Shown here: positions 25,903-32,160 of the stretch, one piece after another
Position numbering within the stretch: position 1 is the first letter of the stretch
Layout: each line of letters starts with the position of its first letter
Source of the DNA: Gemmatimonadota bacterium
GTDB lineage: Bacteria; Gemmatimonadota; Gemmatimonadetes; Gemmatimonadales; Gemmatimonadaceae
NCBI GenBank assembly: GCA_031127225.1
Contig: JARIEV010000004.1
Location: forward strand, 1 to 64,000
Direction: 5' to 3'
DNA length: 64,000 nucleotides
Program-made: the position numbers and the translations under genes
The notes under the pieces: model-generated
The model's input: only the letters and a program-made list of their open reading frames with translations
Told to the model about the DNA's origin: nothing
Database searches by the model: none

Positions 25903-26852
25903 CCTTCCCCCTCCCCTTTGCGCCGCGGTGCATCATGATCGGCGCCAACGCGCATGTGGCCATCGCCGACGCGATCCGTGCGCGACGCCCCGATCTCGAC
26001 GTGCGTGGCACGGTTTTCACGGAGGTCACGGCGGACGATCTCGCGTGGGCCGAGGCGTACATCGGCTTCAAGCGCCCGCCGTCGGTTTCAGACATGGGCA
26101 ACGTGCGCTGGATTCAGTGCACCGGCGCCGGCGTCGATTCGTGGGTGGCGTCCGATCTCGATCCGTCCATCCTGCTCACGCGCAGCCCCGAGTCGTTCGG
26201 CCCCATGATCGCCGAGTGGGCGGTGTCGCGGATCTTCGCGATTCAGTTGCAGGTGCTGGAGTTGGCCGAGGCGCAGCGCGAGAGACGTTGGGCGCCGCGT
26301 GACATCGCGCGCGTGGCGGGCACGCGGGCCCTCGTGGTGGGCACCGGAGACATCGGCCGCGCCGTCGCGTCGTCGCTGCACGCCTTGGGCGTGCACGTCA
26401 CTGGCGTGTCGCGCAGCGGAACGGCAGCAGGCGCCGCCTTCAGTGCCGTGCACCCGTCGAGCGAACTCGCGAATCTGGTCGGTGACGCCGACTGGATCGT
26501 GGTCGCCGTGCCCGATACCCCGGCCTCTCGCGGTCTCATTTCGCGCGACGTGCTGTCGCGCTGTCAGGGCGCCGTGCTGCTGAACGCCGGCCGTGGCTCG
26601 GTCGTCGAGGAAACCGCGCTGCCCGAAGCGCTCGACAACGGCTGGCTGCGCGGCGCGGCGCTCGATGTGTTCGCCACCGAGCCGCTGCCGGCCACCTCGC
26701 CGCTCTGGAGCGACCCACGCGTGATGGTGTCGCCGCACATCTCCGGGCTCACCACCATCGACGGCGCCGCGCATGGCTTTCTGGAGTGTCTCGAGTCACT
26801 CGAGCGTGGGGAGTTGCCGAAGTGGGTGGTCGACCGCACGCGCGGCTACTGA
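25899..26852 (+). CDS. D-2-hydroxyacid dehydrogenase
   Basis: A 317-residue NAD(P)-dependent oxidoreductase. ALVVGTGDIGRAVASSLHALG is the Rossmann motif near residues 144-164, VSRSG follows the second strand, and the catalytic set is in place: arginine in LLNAGRGSVVEE, glutamate in DVFATEPLP, histidine in VMVSPHISGL. These enzymes interconvert 2-ketoacids and D-2-hydroxyacids. The GVSRSG segment after strand two, rather than an acidic residue, suggests NADP(H) preference, which is inference. It ends the operon and converges on the nitrilase gene. Confidence 0.9.
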   Translation: MTFPLPFAPRCIMIGANAHVAIADAIRARRPDLDVRGTVFTEVTADDLAWAEAYIGFKRPPSVSDMGNVRWIQCTGAGVDSWVASDLDPSILLTRSPESFGPMIAEWAVSRIFAIQLQVLELAEAQRERRWAPRDIARVAGTRALVVGTGDIGRAVASSLHALGVHVTGVSRSGTAAGAAFSAVHPSSELANLVGDADWIVVAVPDTPASRGLISRDVLSRCQGAVLLNAGRGSVVEETALPEALDNGWLRGAALDVFATEPLPATSPLWSDPRVMVSPHISGLTTIDGAAHGFLECLESLERGELPKWVVDRTRGY

Positions 26853-26868
26853 GGCGCCGAATCGCCCG

Positions 26869-27852
26869 CTAATCGCGAATCCGCACCGCGCGCTGCCGCT
26901 CCCGGTTCACCTCAAGCTGCAGCACGTCGGGGCGCGCGTAGTGCCCCATTGCATCGAAGTTCTGCCGCTCTTCGCGCACTCGCACATGGTGCACGTCGGC
27001 GGCAATGATGCGCTCCTCGTGCGCAACCGGCGCCACCAGCCACACGGCATCGGGACCCGCTATACAGGTGCCACCCTCGCCCATCACCTCGGGCAGCACG
27101 CGCTGCAGCAGCGCGAAGTGCGGCGTCTGCTCCGGCACCTGATCGCGTCGCAGTAGCCCCGCCACCGACATCACGTACGACCGGCCCTCGCGCGCCATGA
27201 AGCGCGTGATCTCCTCCGTATTGCGCACGCTCCCCGGCCACACCGCGACGTGCAGATCTTCCCCCTGCCCATACAGACTGGCGCGCGCGAGCGGCATCCA
27301 GTTCTCCCAGCAATTGAGCGCCCCCAGTGTGAACGCACCCACGCGGTGCGTGCGCAGCCCATGGCCGTCGCCAGGTGACCAGGTGAGTCGCTCTTCGTAG
27401 GTCGGCATCAGTTTGCGATGCACCGTCACCACCGCACCACTGGCGTCGATCGTGACCACGCTGGCGTACACGCTGTGCCCGCCCCGGTCGAGCGGGCGCT
27501 CGATGATGCCCAGCACCACCGTGATCGCCCGGGCCTTCGCGGCCGCGCACACGTCGTCCAGATGCCCCGCCTCGATCTGCACCGCCTGATCGAGGTAGTG
27601 CGCGTGCAGCGCCTTCTGCACCGACGAATCGAAGCGCGCGCCGTCGGTCCACTCGATCCACCACGGATAGCCGGGCACGAACGCTTCAGGAAAGGCCAGC
27701 AGCTGCACCCCATCGTCGGCCGCGGCGTGAATGCCAGCGATCACCTTCACCAGCGTGGCGGCACGGTCCAGCCAAACGGGCGCCATCTGCGCGCCGGCGA
27801 TACGAAGAGAATCGGAAGTCATGACGAAGTCGGTGGGAAACGAATGCGGCAT
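26869..27852 (-). CDS. Nitrilase (carbon-nitrogen hydrolase)
   Basis: A 327-residue nitrilase converting R-CN to the acid and ammonia. The Glu-Lys-Cys triad is complete: LLAFPEAFVPGYPWW, VHRKLMPTYEERLTW and ALNCWENWMPLARASL, the last being characteristic of true nitrilases rather than amidases in this superfamily. The ATG at 27852 (MPHSFPTDFVMTSDSL) is chosen because the relic copy at 31205 conserves PHSFPTDFVM with mainly third-base changes, showing that these codons were translated; an ATG 30 bp further in is the shorter alternative. The gene is alone on its strand, convergent with the hydroxyacid dehydrogenase. Confidence 0.92.
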   Translation of the reverse strand: MPHSFPTDFVMTSDSLRIAGAQMAPVWLDRAATLVKVIAGIHAAADDGVQLLAFPEAFVPGYPWWIEWTDGARFDSSVQKALHAHYLDQAVQIEAGHLDDVCAAAKARAITVVLGIIERPLDRGGHSVYASVVTIDASGAVVTVHRKLMPTYEERLTWSPGDGHGLRTHRVGAFTLGALNCWENWMPLARASLYGQGEDLHVAVWPGSVRNTEEITRFMAREGRSYVMSVAGLLRRDQVPEQTPHFALLQRVLPEVMGEGGTCIAGPDAVWLVAPVAHEERIIAADVHHVRVREERQNFDAMGHYARPDVLQLEVNRERQRAVRIRD

Positions 27853-27927
27853 AACGCTGGCTTCTGCAGCGCGCTTCCGATTATACCCGACTGCAGCACG
27901 CATCGTGACGCCGGCGCCATTCACACG

Positions 27928-28099
27928 CTGACGGGTGAGCACGATCTCGCCGCCGGCATGCTCAGCTGGTCGCACTCCGGATTTCACGTGCACACCGCCG
28001 TGTGGGAGGACCCCTTCGGCTCCCCGAGGACGATCGCGCCTTTGCCACCCGCCAGTCGGTGCTCACGCGGGTCGCACAATACCGGTCAACGACTCCGGT
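27928..28099 (+). pseudogene. Fragment of an IS91-like (Y2) transposase, frameshifted
   Basis: Reading from 27928 gives LTGEHDLAAGMLSWSHSGFH then VHTAVW, and from 28022, one frame over, PEDDRAFATRQSVLTRVAQY. Together they match the ...SGFHVHTAVWVPEDDRAFATRLARYC... stretch I recall from Y2-type (IS91/IS801-like) transposases. The frame change and the absence of the rest show a dead fragment. The bases following (GTGAATCGCGCGGTTCAC hairpin at about 28131-28148) could belong to the old element end. Assignment rests on recalled motif similarity. Confidence 0.45.
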
Positions 28100-28267
28100 C
28101 AACGACGCGGACCCCTTGAAAGAAAAAATTGCCGTGAATCGCGCGGTTCACCCCCATGCGTAGAAACGACCCGGTGCGCAATCGCGCGGTACCGCACTTG
28201 ACCGAGGGGCATCGCATCATGAGCGGGACAGCGATCCCGCGCTGCCGCATGACCCTCCGCCCACGCG

Positions 28268-28296
28268 TTGACAGTGTATTTACGGCGTAGTACCTT
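28268..28296 (+). promoter_or_regulatory. Promoter and possible operator of the brnTA locus
   Basis: TTGACA at 28268-28273 is a consensus -35 box; TACCTT at 28291-28296, 17 bases on, is a usable -10. Between them TACGGCGTA (28281-28289) is a small palindrome (TACG/CGTA) well placed for autoregulation by the antitoxin, as known for BrnA. Confidence 0.5.
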
Positions 28297-28300
28297 TTCC

Positions 28301-28435
28301 TTCGCGTTCAAGTGGGACCCTGACAAAGCTGCTTCGAACGCGACCAAACACGGGATCGACTTCCGTGAGATCTCTGCCCGTTACGCCAGCCGCGAGGAGC
28401 GACGACGCTATGCACAAACGCCGCGAGGCGGGTAA
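28301..28435 (+). pseudogene. brnT: brnT toxin remnant with internal deletion
   Basis: The frame reads FAFKWDPDKAASNATKHGID followed at once by FREISARYASREERRRYAQ. These are the beginning (F-W-D-P-x-KA-x-N-x-KHG-x-F) and the end (ISAR-x-A-x-RRERR-x-Y) of BrnT toxins, which are normally about 90 residues; the middle 40 or so residues holding the core of the RNase sheet are missing. No ATG, GTG or TTG precedes it within the expected transcript. It should therefore be inactive. The remnant overlaps the brnA start by 26 bases, as in normal brnTA operons. Confidence 0.7.
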
Positions 28436-28823
28436 GTCCAAGATCGTACGGGTGCGGGCCGATCTGGCCACGCCGCGTTCGCGCAAGACCGCGCGCAACA
28501 CCGTGCCCAGTGACGCAGAGATCGAGCAGCGGGCAGCGAACGATCCCGACAACCCGGCACTGACCGCCGCGCAGCTTGCGTCGATGCACCTCTTGCGCGA
28601 CGCACCGCCCAAAGTGTTGTTGAGTCTGCGCGTCGATGCCCACGTGCTGGCCGCCTATCGCCGCAGTGGGAAAGGGTGGCAAACGCGGATGAACGAGGTG
28701 CTGGCAGCGGCGATCACCACGAGTGAGCCGAGTGTGTCCGCGGTCGTTGATGACATCGAAGCGTCGGCACGACGCACGCTGGCCCTTGCACAGCAGTTGC
28801 GGCAGCGCCGCGGGGACAGCTGA
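28410..28823 (+). CDS. brnA: BrnA-family antitoxin
   Basis: A 137-residue protein. Its second half PPKVLLSLRVDAHVLAAYRR-SGKGWQTRMNEVL is the ribbon-helix-helix DNA-binding part of BrnA antitoxins, preceded by the family's DNPALTAAQLASMHLLRDA. GAGGAG lies upstream of the ATG at 28410. BrnA normally neutralises the BrnT RNase and represses its own promoter. Here the toxin is deleted, so BrnA is an orphan antitoxin that may protect against related toxins or act only as a repressor. The frame could start 45 bp earlier, but that part overlaps the toxin remnant and is not BrnA-like. Confidence 0.85.
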   Translation: MHKRREAGKSKIVRVRADLATPRSRKTARNTVPSDAEIEQRAANDPDNPALTAAQLASMHLLRDAPPKVLLSLRVDAHVLAAYRRSGKGWQTRMNEVLAAAITTSEPSVSAVVDDIEASARRTLALAQQLRQRRGDS

Positions 28824-28948
28824 CGGTTCGCCGTCGCGGTCGTGCAGACGCTCGCGGCCATGGTGGGCGCGATGCGCACCAAGAGCACCAGCTCGCGATC
28901 GAAACGCTCCGACCACAGGTGATAACGATCGGCAACTGGCGCTGCGCC

Positions 28949-29356
28949 TCAAGCCGATCGCGGAGCCGCGCTGGCGATATCGGTCTCCGAGAAGTCCGCG
29001 CCTTTGTACAGCAGCGGCAGTCCGCGCACCTTCGCCAGCGCATAGCCAAATACGTCGCCGAAGTTGAGTGCGGCAGGATGCCCACTGCCCTTGCCGAAGG
29101 CCACGAATGCCGCATAGGCGGCGTCCATTTCCGCGATCCCCGGCGGAATCAGCTCGAACATCGGCAAGCGCAGCAGATCGTCCACGAGCACGACCGCTCG
29201 CTCGCCACGTCTCCCGTGGACCAGCATGCGCGCCTCGACGACCGAGACCGTGCTCACCAGCACACGCGGCGCGCGCCGGATCACGTCGATGAACGCCTCA
29301 CGTTCCGGTTCCGCGAACACGATGGCAATGATGGCGGACGTGTCAGCAACGATCAC
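28949..29356 (-). CDS. vapC: VapC-type PIN-domain ribonuclease toxin
   Basis: A 135-residue PIN protein. Acidic residues are in place: MIVADTSAIIAIVFAE (first aspartate, residue 5), SVVEARML (glutamate), LNFGDVFGYALAK (aspartate in the GD motif) and YKGADFSETDI (last acidic pair). PIN toxins cleave tRNA or rRNA with Mg2+. Its ATG overlaps the antitoxin stop by four bases (ATGA). All key residues are intact, so this pair is probably functional, unlike the neighbouring brnTA. Confidence 0.9.
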   Translation of the reverse strand: MIVADTSAIIAIVFAEPEREAFIDVIRRAPRVLVSTVSVVEARMLVHGRRGERAVVLVDDLLRLPMFELIPPGIAEMDAAYAAFVAFGKGSGHPAALNFGDVFGYALAKVRGLPLLYKGADFSETDIASAAPRSA

Positions 29357-29592
29357 GCCGGCAATCCGCGCTCATCCCATTGCAGCGGATCGTACGCGTC
29401 CGGTCGGTCGGCGATGCGGTCGAGCTGGGCGAGCAAGGCCTCGAAGCGCTCGGACTGGTGCTGGGCTCCTTCGGATGCACTGATGAGCTGATCCAACGCG
29501 CGCTCCACCACGGCGGTCTTACTGAGGCCGAGGCGTTTTGCCATAAGTTCAACCTTCTGGACGACGACGGGGTTGGCGATTTGCAGCGCCAT
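29353..29592 (-). CDS. vapB: VapB-type antitoxin
   Basis: A 79-residue protein, MALQIANPVVVQKVELMAKR then LGLSKTAVVERALDQLI, a ribbon-helix-helix-like N-terminus of the PSK/VapB transcription-factor group, with an acidic C-terminal arm (DRPDAYDPLQWDERGLPA) that would wrap the PIN toxin. ATG 29592 is favoured by GGAG seven bases upstream; a frame extension upstream reads through the operator region. Cotranscribed and coupled with vapC. Confidence 0.85.
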   Translation of the reverse strand: MALQIANPVVVQKVELMAKRLGLSKTAVVERALDQLISASEGAQHQSERFEALLAQLDRIADRPDAYDPLQWDERGLPA

Positions 29593-29605
29593 AGCCGCTC
29601 CGATG

Positions 29606-29624
29606 TTGATATGTACATCATCAA
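29606..29624 (-). promoter_or_regulatory. Putative vapBC operator palindrome
   Basis: TTGAT (29606-29610) and ATCAA (29620-29624) flank ATGTACATC, which itself contains the palindrome ATGTACAT at 29611-29618. The site lies just upstream of the vapB start in an otherwise AT-richer stretch and fits autorepression by the VapB ribbon-helix-helix dimer. Confidence 0.5.
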
Positions 29625-29665
29625 TATACATTGAGGGCTTGTGGCGGCAAGGACTTCAAGGGGTC

Positions 29666-29713
29666 GTCAAGGGGTCAGAGTACTTAGGCGCTCAAGGACG
29701 CTGACCCCTTGAC
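29666..29713. repeat. REP-like inverted repeat
   Basis: A perfect 13-bp inverted repeat: GTCAAGGGGTCAG at 29666-29678 and CTGACCCCTTGAC at 29701-29713 with a 22-nt loop. An extra half copy (TTCAAGGGGTC) precedes it at about 29655-29665. GGGGTCA/TGACCCC hairpins are a common form of REP elements moved by RAYT (TnpA-REP) transposases. It lies between vapB and the AAA+ gene. Confidence 0.6.
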
Positions 29714-29767
29714 ACGTTACCCGACGAGCCGATCGTGACCACGCTGGGCCTGCTTGGACGCGGACCG

Positions 29768-31015
29768 TCATGGCCCCAGCGCACCAATGGGGATCACCAT
29801 GATGCCATCCTCGCGTCGGTAGGCCCCACCCGTCCCTACGATCACGCCGAGCACACTCGGCGCACCGAGCACGCGCGTATCGACCTTGGCGGCAAACCGG
29901 CGTAGCGACTTCACGGCGTCGTCGATGGCGAAGGTCCCCAATTTGATTTCGAAGGCGCCCCATCGCCCATCGCTGAGCGTGACAATCGCGTCCACCTCCA
30001 GCCCCGTGTTGTCACGGTATTGCTCAACCGTGCCGCGCACGGCGTCCGCATAGACGCGTAAATCGCGGATGACGAGTGATTCAAAGAGTAATCCTGCCAA
30101 TCGCAGGTCCTGCAGCAGCGCGTGCGGGGTCGCGCCGATGGCCGCGGCGGCTAACGCCGGATCCGTGAAGTGCACCACCGGTGCGGAGCGTTGTCGCGAC
30201 CGCGATCGCAAGTGGGTCCCCCACGACTGGAGCGGCTCGATCAGGTGGATGCGAGTCAACGTGTCGAGATACAGCGCGACCGTGTCGGGATCGATTGGCC
30301 GACCCGGTGTCACAGCATCGGCCGCAATGGCGGTCGCCGTCATCGGCCCGCCGCTGTGGCGTGCCAAGGCTCTGATCACGGCGTCCAGTCGCGCCGGTCG
30401 TGGTGTGCGACCGAGGAGCCGTGGAATATCCGCGTGCGCCACCGAGGCGAGGTACTCGCGATGGACGTCGAGCGTGTCGGCGGCCGTGCCTTGCACGCCC
30501 GGGAATCCACCCACGGTCACATGCGACAGCAACTCCGGGACTGTGAGCCCGGTGTCAGCCGCTGTCATGACGTCGGCGTTGAGCAATGCCGCGAGCGACA
30601 CCGCACCGGAACTGACCCCGAGTTCGGCAAGGGTGCAGGGACGCATCTTGATGCGAATGAAGCGGGCAGCACCGGTATGGCGCGTGTCGTTGTCGACGGG
30701 CACCGCCGAACCGGTGAGGATGAACTGGCCAGGCTGCGCGCGATCGTCGATGGCGCCGCGCACACTCCCCCAGATCTCTGGTACCAGTTGCCACTCGTCC
30801 AGCAGTCGTGGTATCGGCCCTCTGAGGAGGGCGTCGGGGGCGGTCTGCGCCAGCAATCGCGCGTTCGGGTCTCGGTCGAACGAGACACTGCTTGCCGCGT
30901 GCTCCAACGCCGTGCGTGTTTTGCCGCAGCCGCGCGGACCGTCGAGGACCACGCCACCGGCGCTTCGGAGCGCGCTGTCGAGGCGCGCGTCAACGATTCT
31001 GGGGCGATAGGTCAC
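29768..31015 (-). CDS. AAA+ ATPase with C-terminal DUF4143 domain
   Basis: A 415-residue protein. The N-terminal ATPase has Walker A GPRGCGKT (residues 26-33), a Walker-B-like LLDEWQ (71-76) and a sensor segment QFILTGSAVP. The C-terminal half is DUF4143: an array of helices, then EVDAIVTLSDGRWGAFEIKL (about residues 350-369), in which the aspartate and E-x-K fit a PD-(D/E)XK nuclease-like fold. The start is GTG with no clear ribosome site. DUF4143 ATPases are very common, laterally mobile genes of unknown role. In this copy a five-unit 23-bp repeat array stands 58 bp upstream of the start codon. Neighbours are TA modules and relic genes. Confidence 0.85.
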   Translation of the reverse strand: MTYRPRIVDARLDSALRSAGGVVLDGPRGCGKTRTALEHAASSVSFDRDPNARLLAQTAPDALLRGPIPRLLDEWQLVPEIWGSVRGAIDDRAQPGQFILTGSAVPVDNDTRHTGAARFIRIKMRPCTLAELGVSSGAVSLAALLNADVMTAADTGLTVPELLSHVTVGGFPGVQGTAADTLDVHREYLASVAHADIPRLLGRTPRPARLDAVIRALARHSGGPMTATAIAADAVTPGRPIDPDTVALYLDTLTRIHLIEPLQSWGTHLRSRSRQRSAPVVHFTDPALAAAAIGATPHALLQDLRLAGLLFESLVIRDLRVYADAVRGTVEQYRDNTGLEVDAIVTLSDGRWGAFEIKLGTFAIDDAVKSLRRFAAKVDTRVLGAPSVLGVIVGTGGAYRREDGIMVIPIGALGP

Positions 31016-31073
31016 GTGAAGGGGCGTACCGGGGGCGCGTGGCTGAATATTGGGCGGCTGATGGTGAAAGAAA

Positions 31074-31188
31074 GCCAGCTATACCGGTTTTTGCAAGTCT
31101 GCTACACGGTATTTTGTACGCTTATTATACGGTTGTTTGCAACTTTTAAATACGGCACTTTGCAATCAATTATCACCGATTTTTGCAA
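31074..31188. repeat. Five-unit 23-bp degenerate tandem array upstream of the AAA+/DUF4143 gene
   Basis: Five consecutive 23-bp units: 31074-31096, 31097-31119, 31120-31142, 31143-31165 and 31166-31188. Columns identical in all five are A10, C11, G13, T17, T18, T19, G20 and A22; four of five also share A8, C21 and A23. Four units end TTTGCAA (31090, 31136, 31159, 31182) and the second ends TTTGTAC (31113), at an exact 23-bp period. G+C is about 38% by hand count in a very GC-rich genome. There are no spacers, so it is not a CRISPR. The layout is like iterons or clustered protein-binding sites. Confidence 0.85.
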
Positions 31189-31204
31189 TAAGTAGCGGCC
31201 TGCG

Positions 31205-31275
31205 GCGCCATCTGTGCGCCGGCAATGCGGAGAGAGTCGGAGATCATGACAAAGTCGGTTGGAAAAGAATGCGGC
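31205..31275 (-). pseudogene. 5' relic of a second nitrilase gene
   Basis: On the minus strand this reads PHSFPTDFVMISDSLRIAGA followed by QMAP, against PHSFPTDFVMTSDSLRIAGAQMAP at the start of the intact nitrilase at 26869. In 24 codons there is one amino-acid change (T to I); the other differences are in third positions, so the copy was under protein-level selection before it broke. The start codon position now reads CGG, and homology stops at about 31205, where the sequence runs into the AT-rich array. Confidence 0.85.
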
Positions 31276-31279
31276 CGAA

Positions 31280-31375
31280 CTACTGATCGGGCTCGTGCAT
31301 CCGCACCACCATCCCCGGTCCAGTGAGCGGCTCACGATCGAGACGCAGCTCGATGAACGTGGTCGTGAACGGATG
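31280..31375 (-). pseudogene. 3' relic of a second lipase gene
   Basis: The minus strand reads HPFTTTFIELRLDREPLTGP then GMVVRMHEPDQ and stop, against HPFTTTFVEVRLDREPLTGA-GMVVRLHTSDEAVQP at the end of the intact lipase at 32157. Only the last 31 codons survive. It lies 26 bp downstream of the HipA-like gene and 4 bp upstream of the nitrilase relic, suggesting that a lipase-like gene once preceded a nitrilase-like gene here. Confidence 0.85.
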
Positions 31376-31401
31376 GCCGCACACGACCGCGTCGCGGTCG
31401 G

Positions 31402-32160
31402 TCAGATAAGGCCCCGCAACGCCGCAAGGCGGGCGGAGAGATACCGTACGTAGTCTGCGCGACGCTGAACCGGGTCGGTGCCCAGCCAGCGATCCGGCAC
31501 CATGTCCACGGCGCCGGCCAGCACTTCGCGCGAGAGCAGCGGTGCCAGCTGCGCGTGCGCGTCGTCCAGCAGCGGCGCCACCCATCCGAACAAATGGCCG
31601 GTCACATCGTACGGACGCACCGCGTGCGCGTCCGTGACCGCGCTCCAGTCGTGATGAAAGGGCAGCGCCGCGCCGTGATCAATCAGCCAGATCGTGCCGC
31701 GGCGGATCATCAGGTTGGGATTGCGCAGGGAGCGGTCGAAATTCTGCACCACGGTATCCAACCAGAGCACGCGCGCGGCCACGTACAGATCGACGCCGGG
31801 CACTTCGGCGGCGGTCAGATCGCGCGCCGCCTCCAGCACCGTGAACCCCAGATTGAGTCCCGCGCTCGCATCCAACAGGTCGCGTAGCTCGTCGTTGATA
31901 TCGTCACTGGGCACGGCCGCGGGCAGCGTCACCAGCACGCGGGGCGGCACCGACAGCCCGATCGCCTCCGCCAGTTCAGCCACGATCACCTCCGCAATGA
32001 GCGGTGCCACGCCCTGCGATGCGCCGTGCAGTTTCGTGAACCACGCCCCCGAGGGGGAATCCACGATCACGGGAAGCGAACTACCACGCCGCTCACGGCG
32101 CAACACGCGGGTGCTCTCCACCTGCGGCAAGGCGGCGCACCGTGACGCAACGCGGCTCAT
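31402..32160 (-). CDS. HipA-like kinase-fold protein
   Basis: A 252-residue protein. GAWFTKLHGASQG is the N-lobe nucleotide-contacting strand; LDTVVQNFDRSLRNPNLMIR gives the catalytic-loop pattern N-x-D-R-x-x-x-N-x-N, and TIWLIDHGAALPFHH the DxG-like metal-binding motif (IDHG). It resembles the short HipA-like family without the HipA N-terminal subdomain, and no HipB-like partner is adjacent, so a toxin role is unproven. The ATG at 32160 overlaps the lipase stop (ATGA); a longer frame reads back into the lipase gene. Confidence 0.75.
   Translation of the reverse strand: MSRVASRCAALPQVESTRVLRRERRGSSLPVIVDSPSGAWFTKLHGASQGVAPLIAEVIVAELAEAIGLSVPPRVLVTLPAAVPSDDINDELRDLLDASAGLNLGFTVLEAARDLTAAEVPGVDLYVAARVLWLDTVVQNFDRSLRNPNLMIRRGTIWLIDHGAALPFHHDWSAVTDAHAVRPYDVTGHLFGWVAPLLDDAHAQLAPLLSREVLAGAVDMVPDRWLGTDPVQRRADYVRYLSARLAALRGLI

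Noticed and set aside
26853-26868. Terminator between the convergent dehydrogenase and nitrilase genes
   Set aside because: Only 16 bp and no stem of useful length.
28131-28148. Terminator for brnTA or another gene
   Set aside because: GTGAATCGCGCGGTTCAC is a weak 5-bp hairpin upstream of brnTA, not after any gene; it may belong to the old insertion element.
31074-31188. CRISPR array
   Set aside because: Units are contiguous and degenerate with no spacers between repeats, and no cas genes are present.
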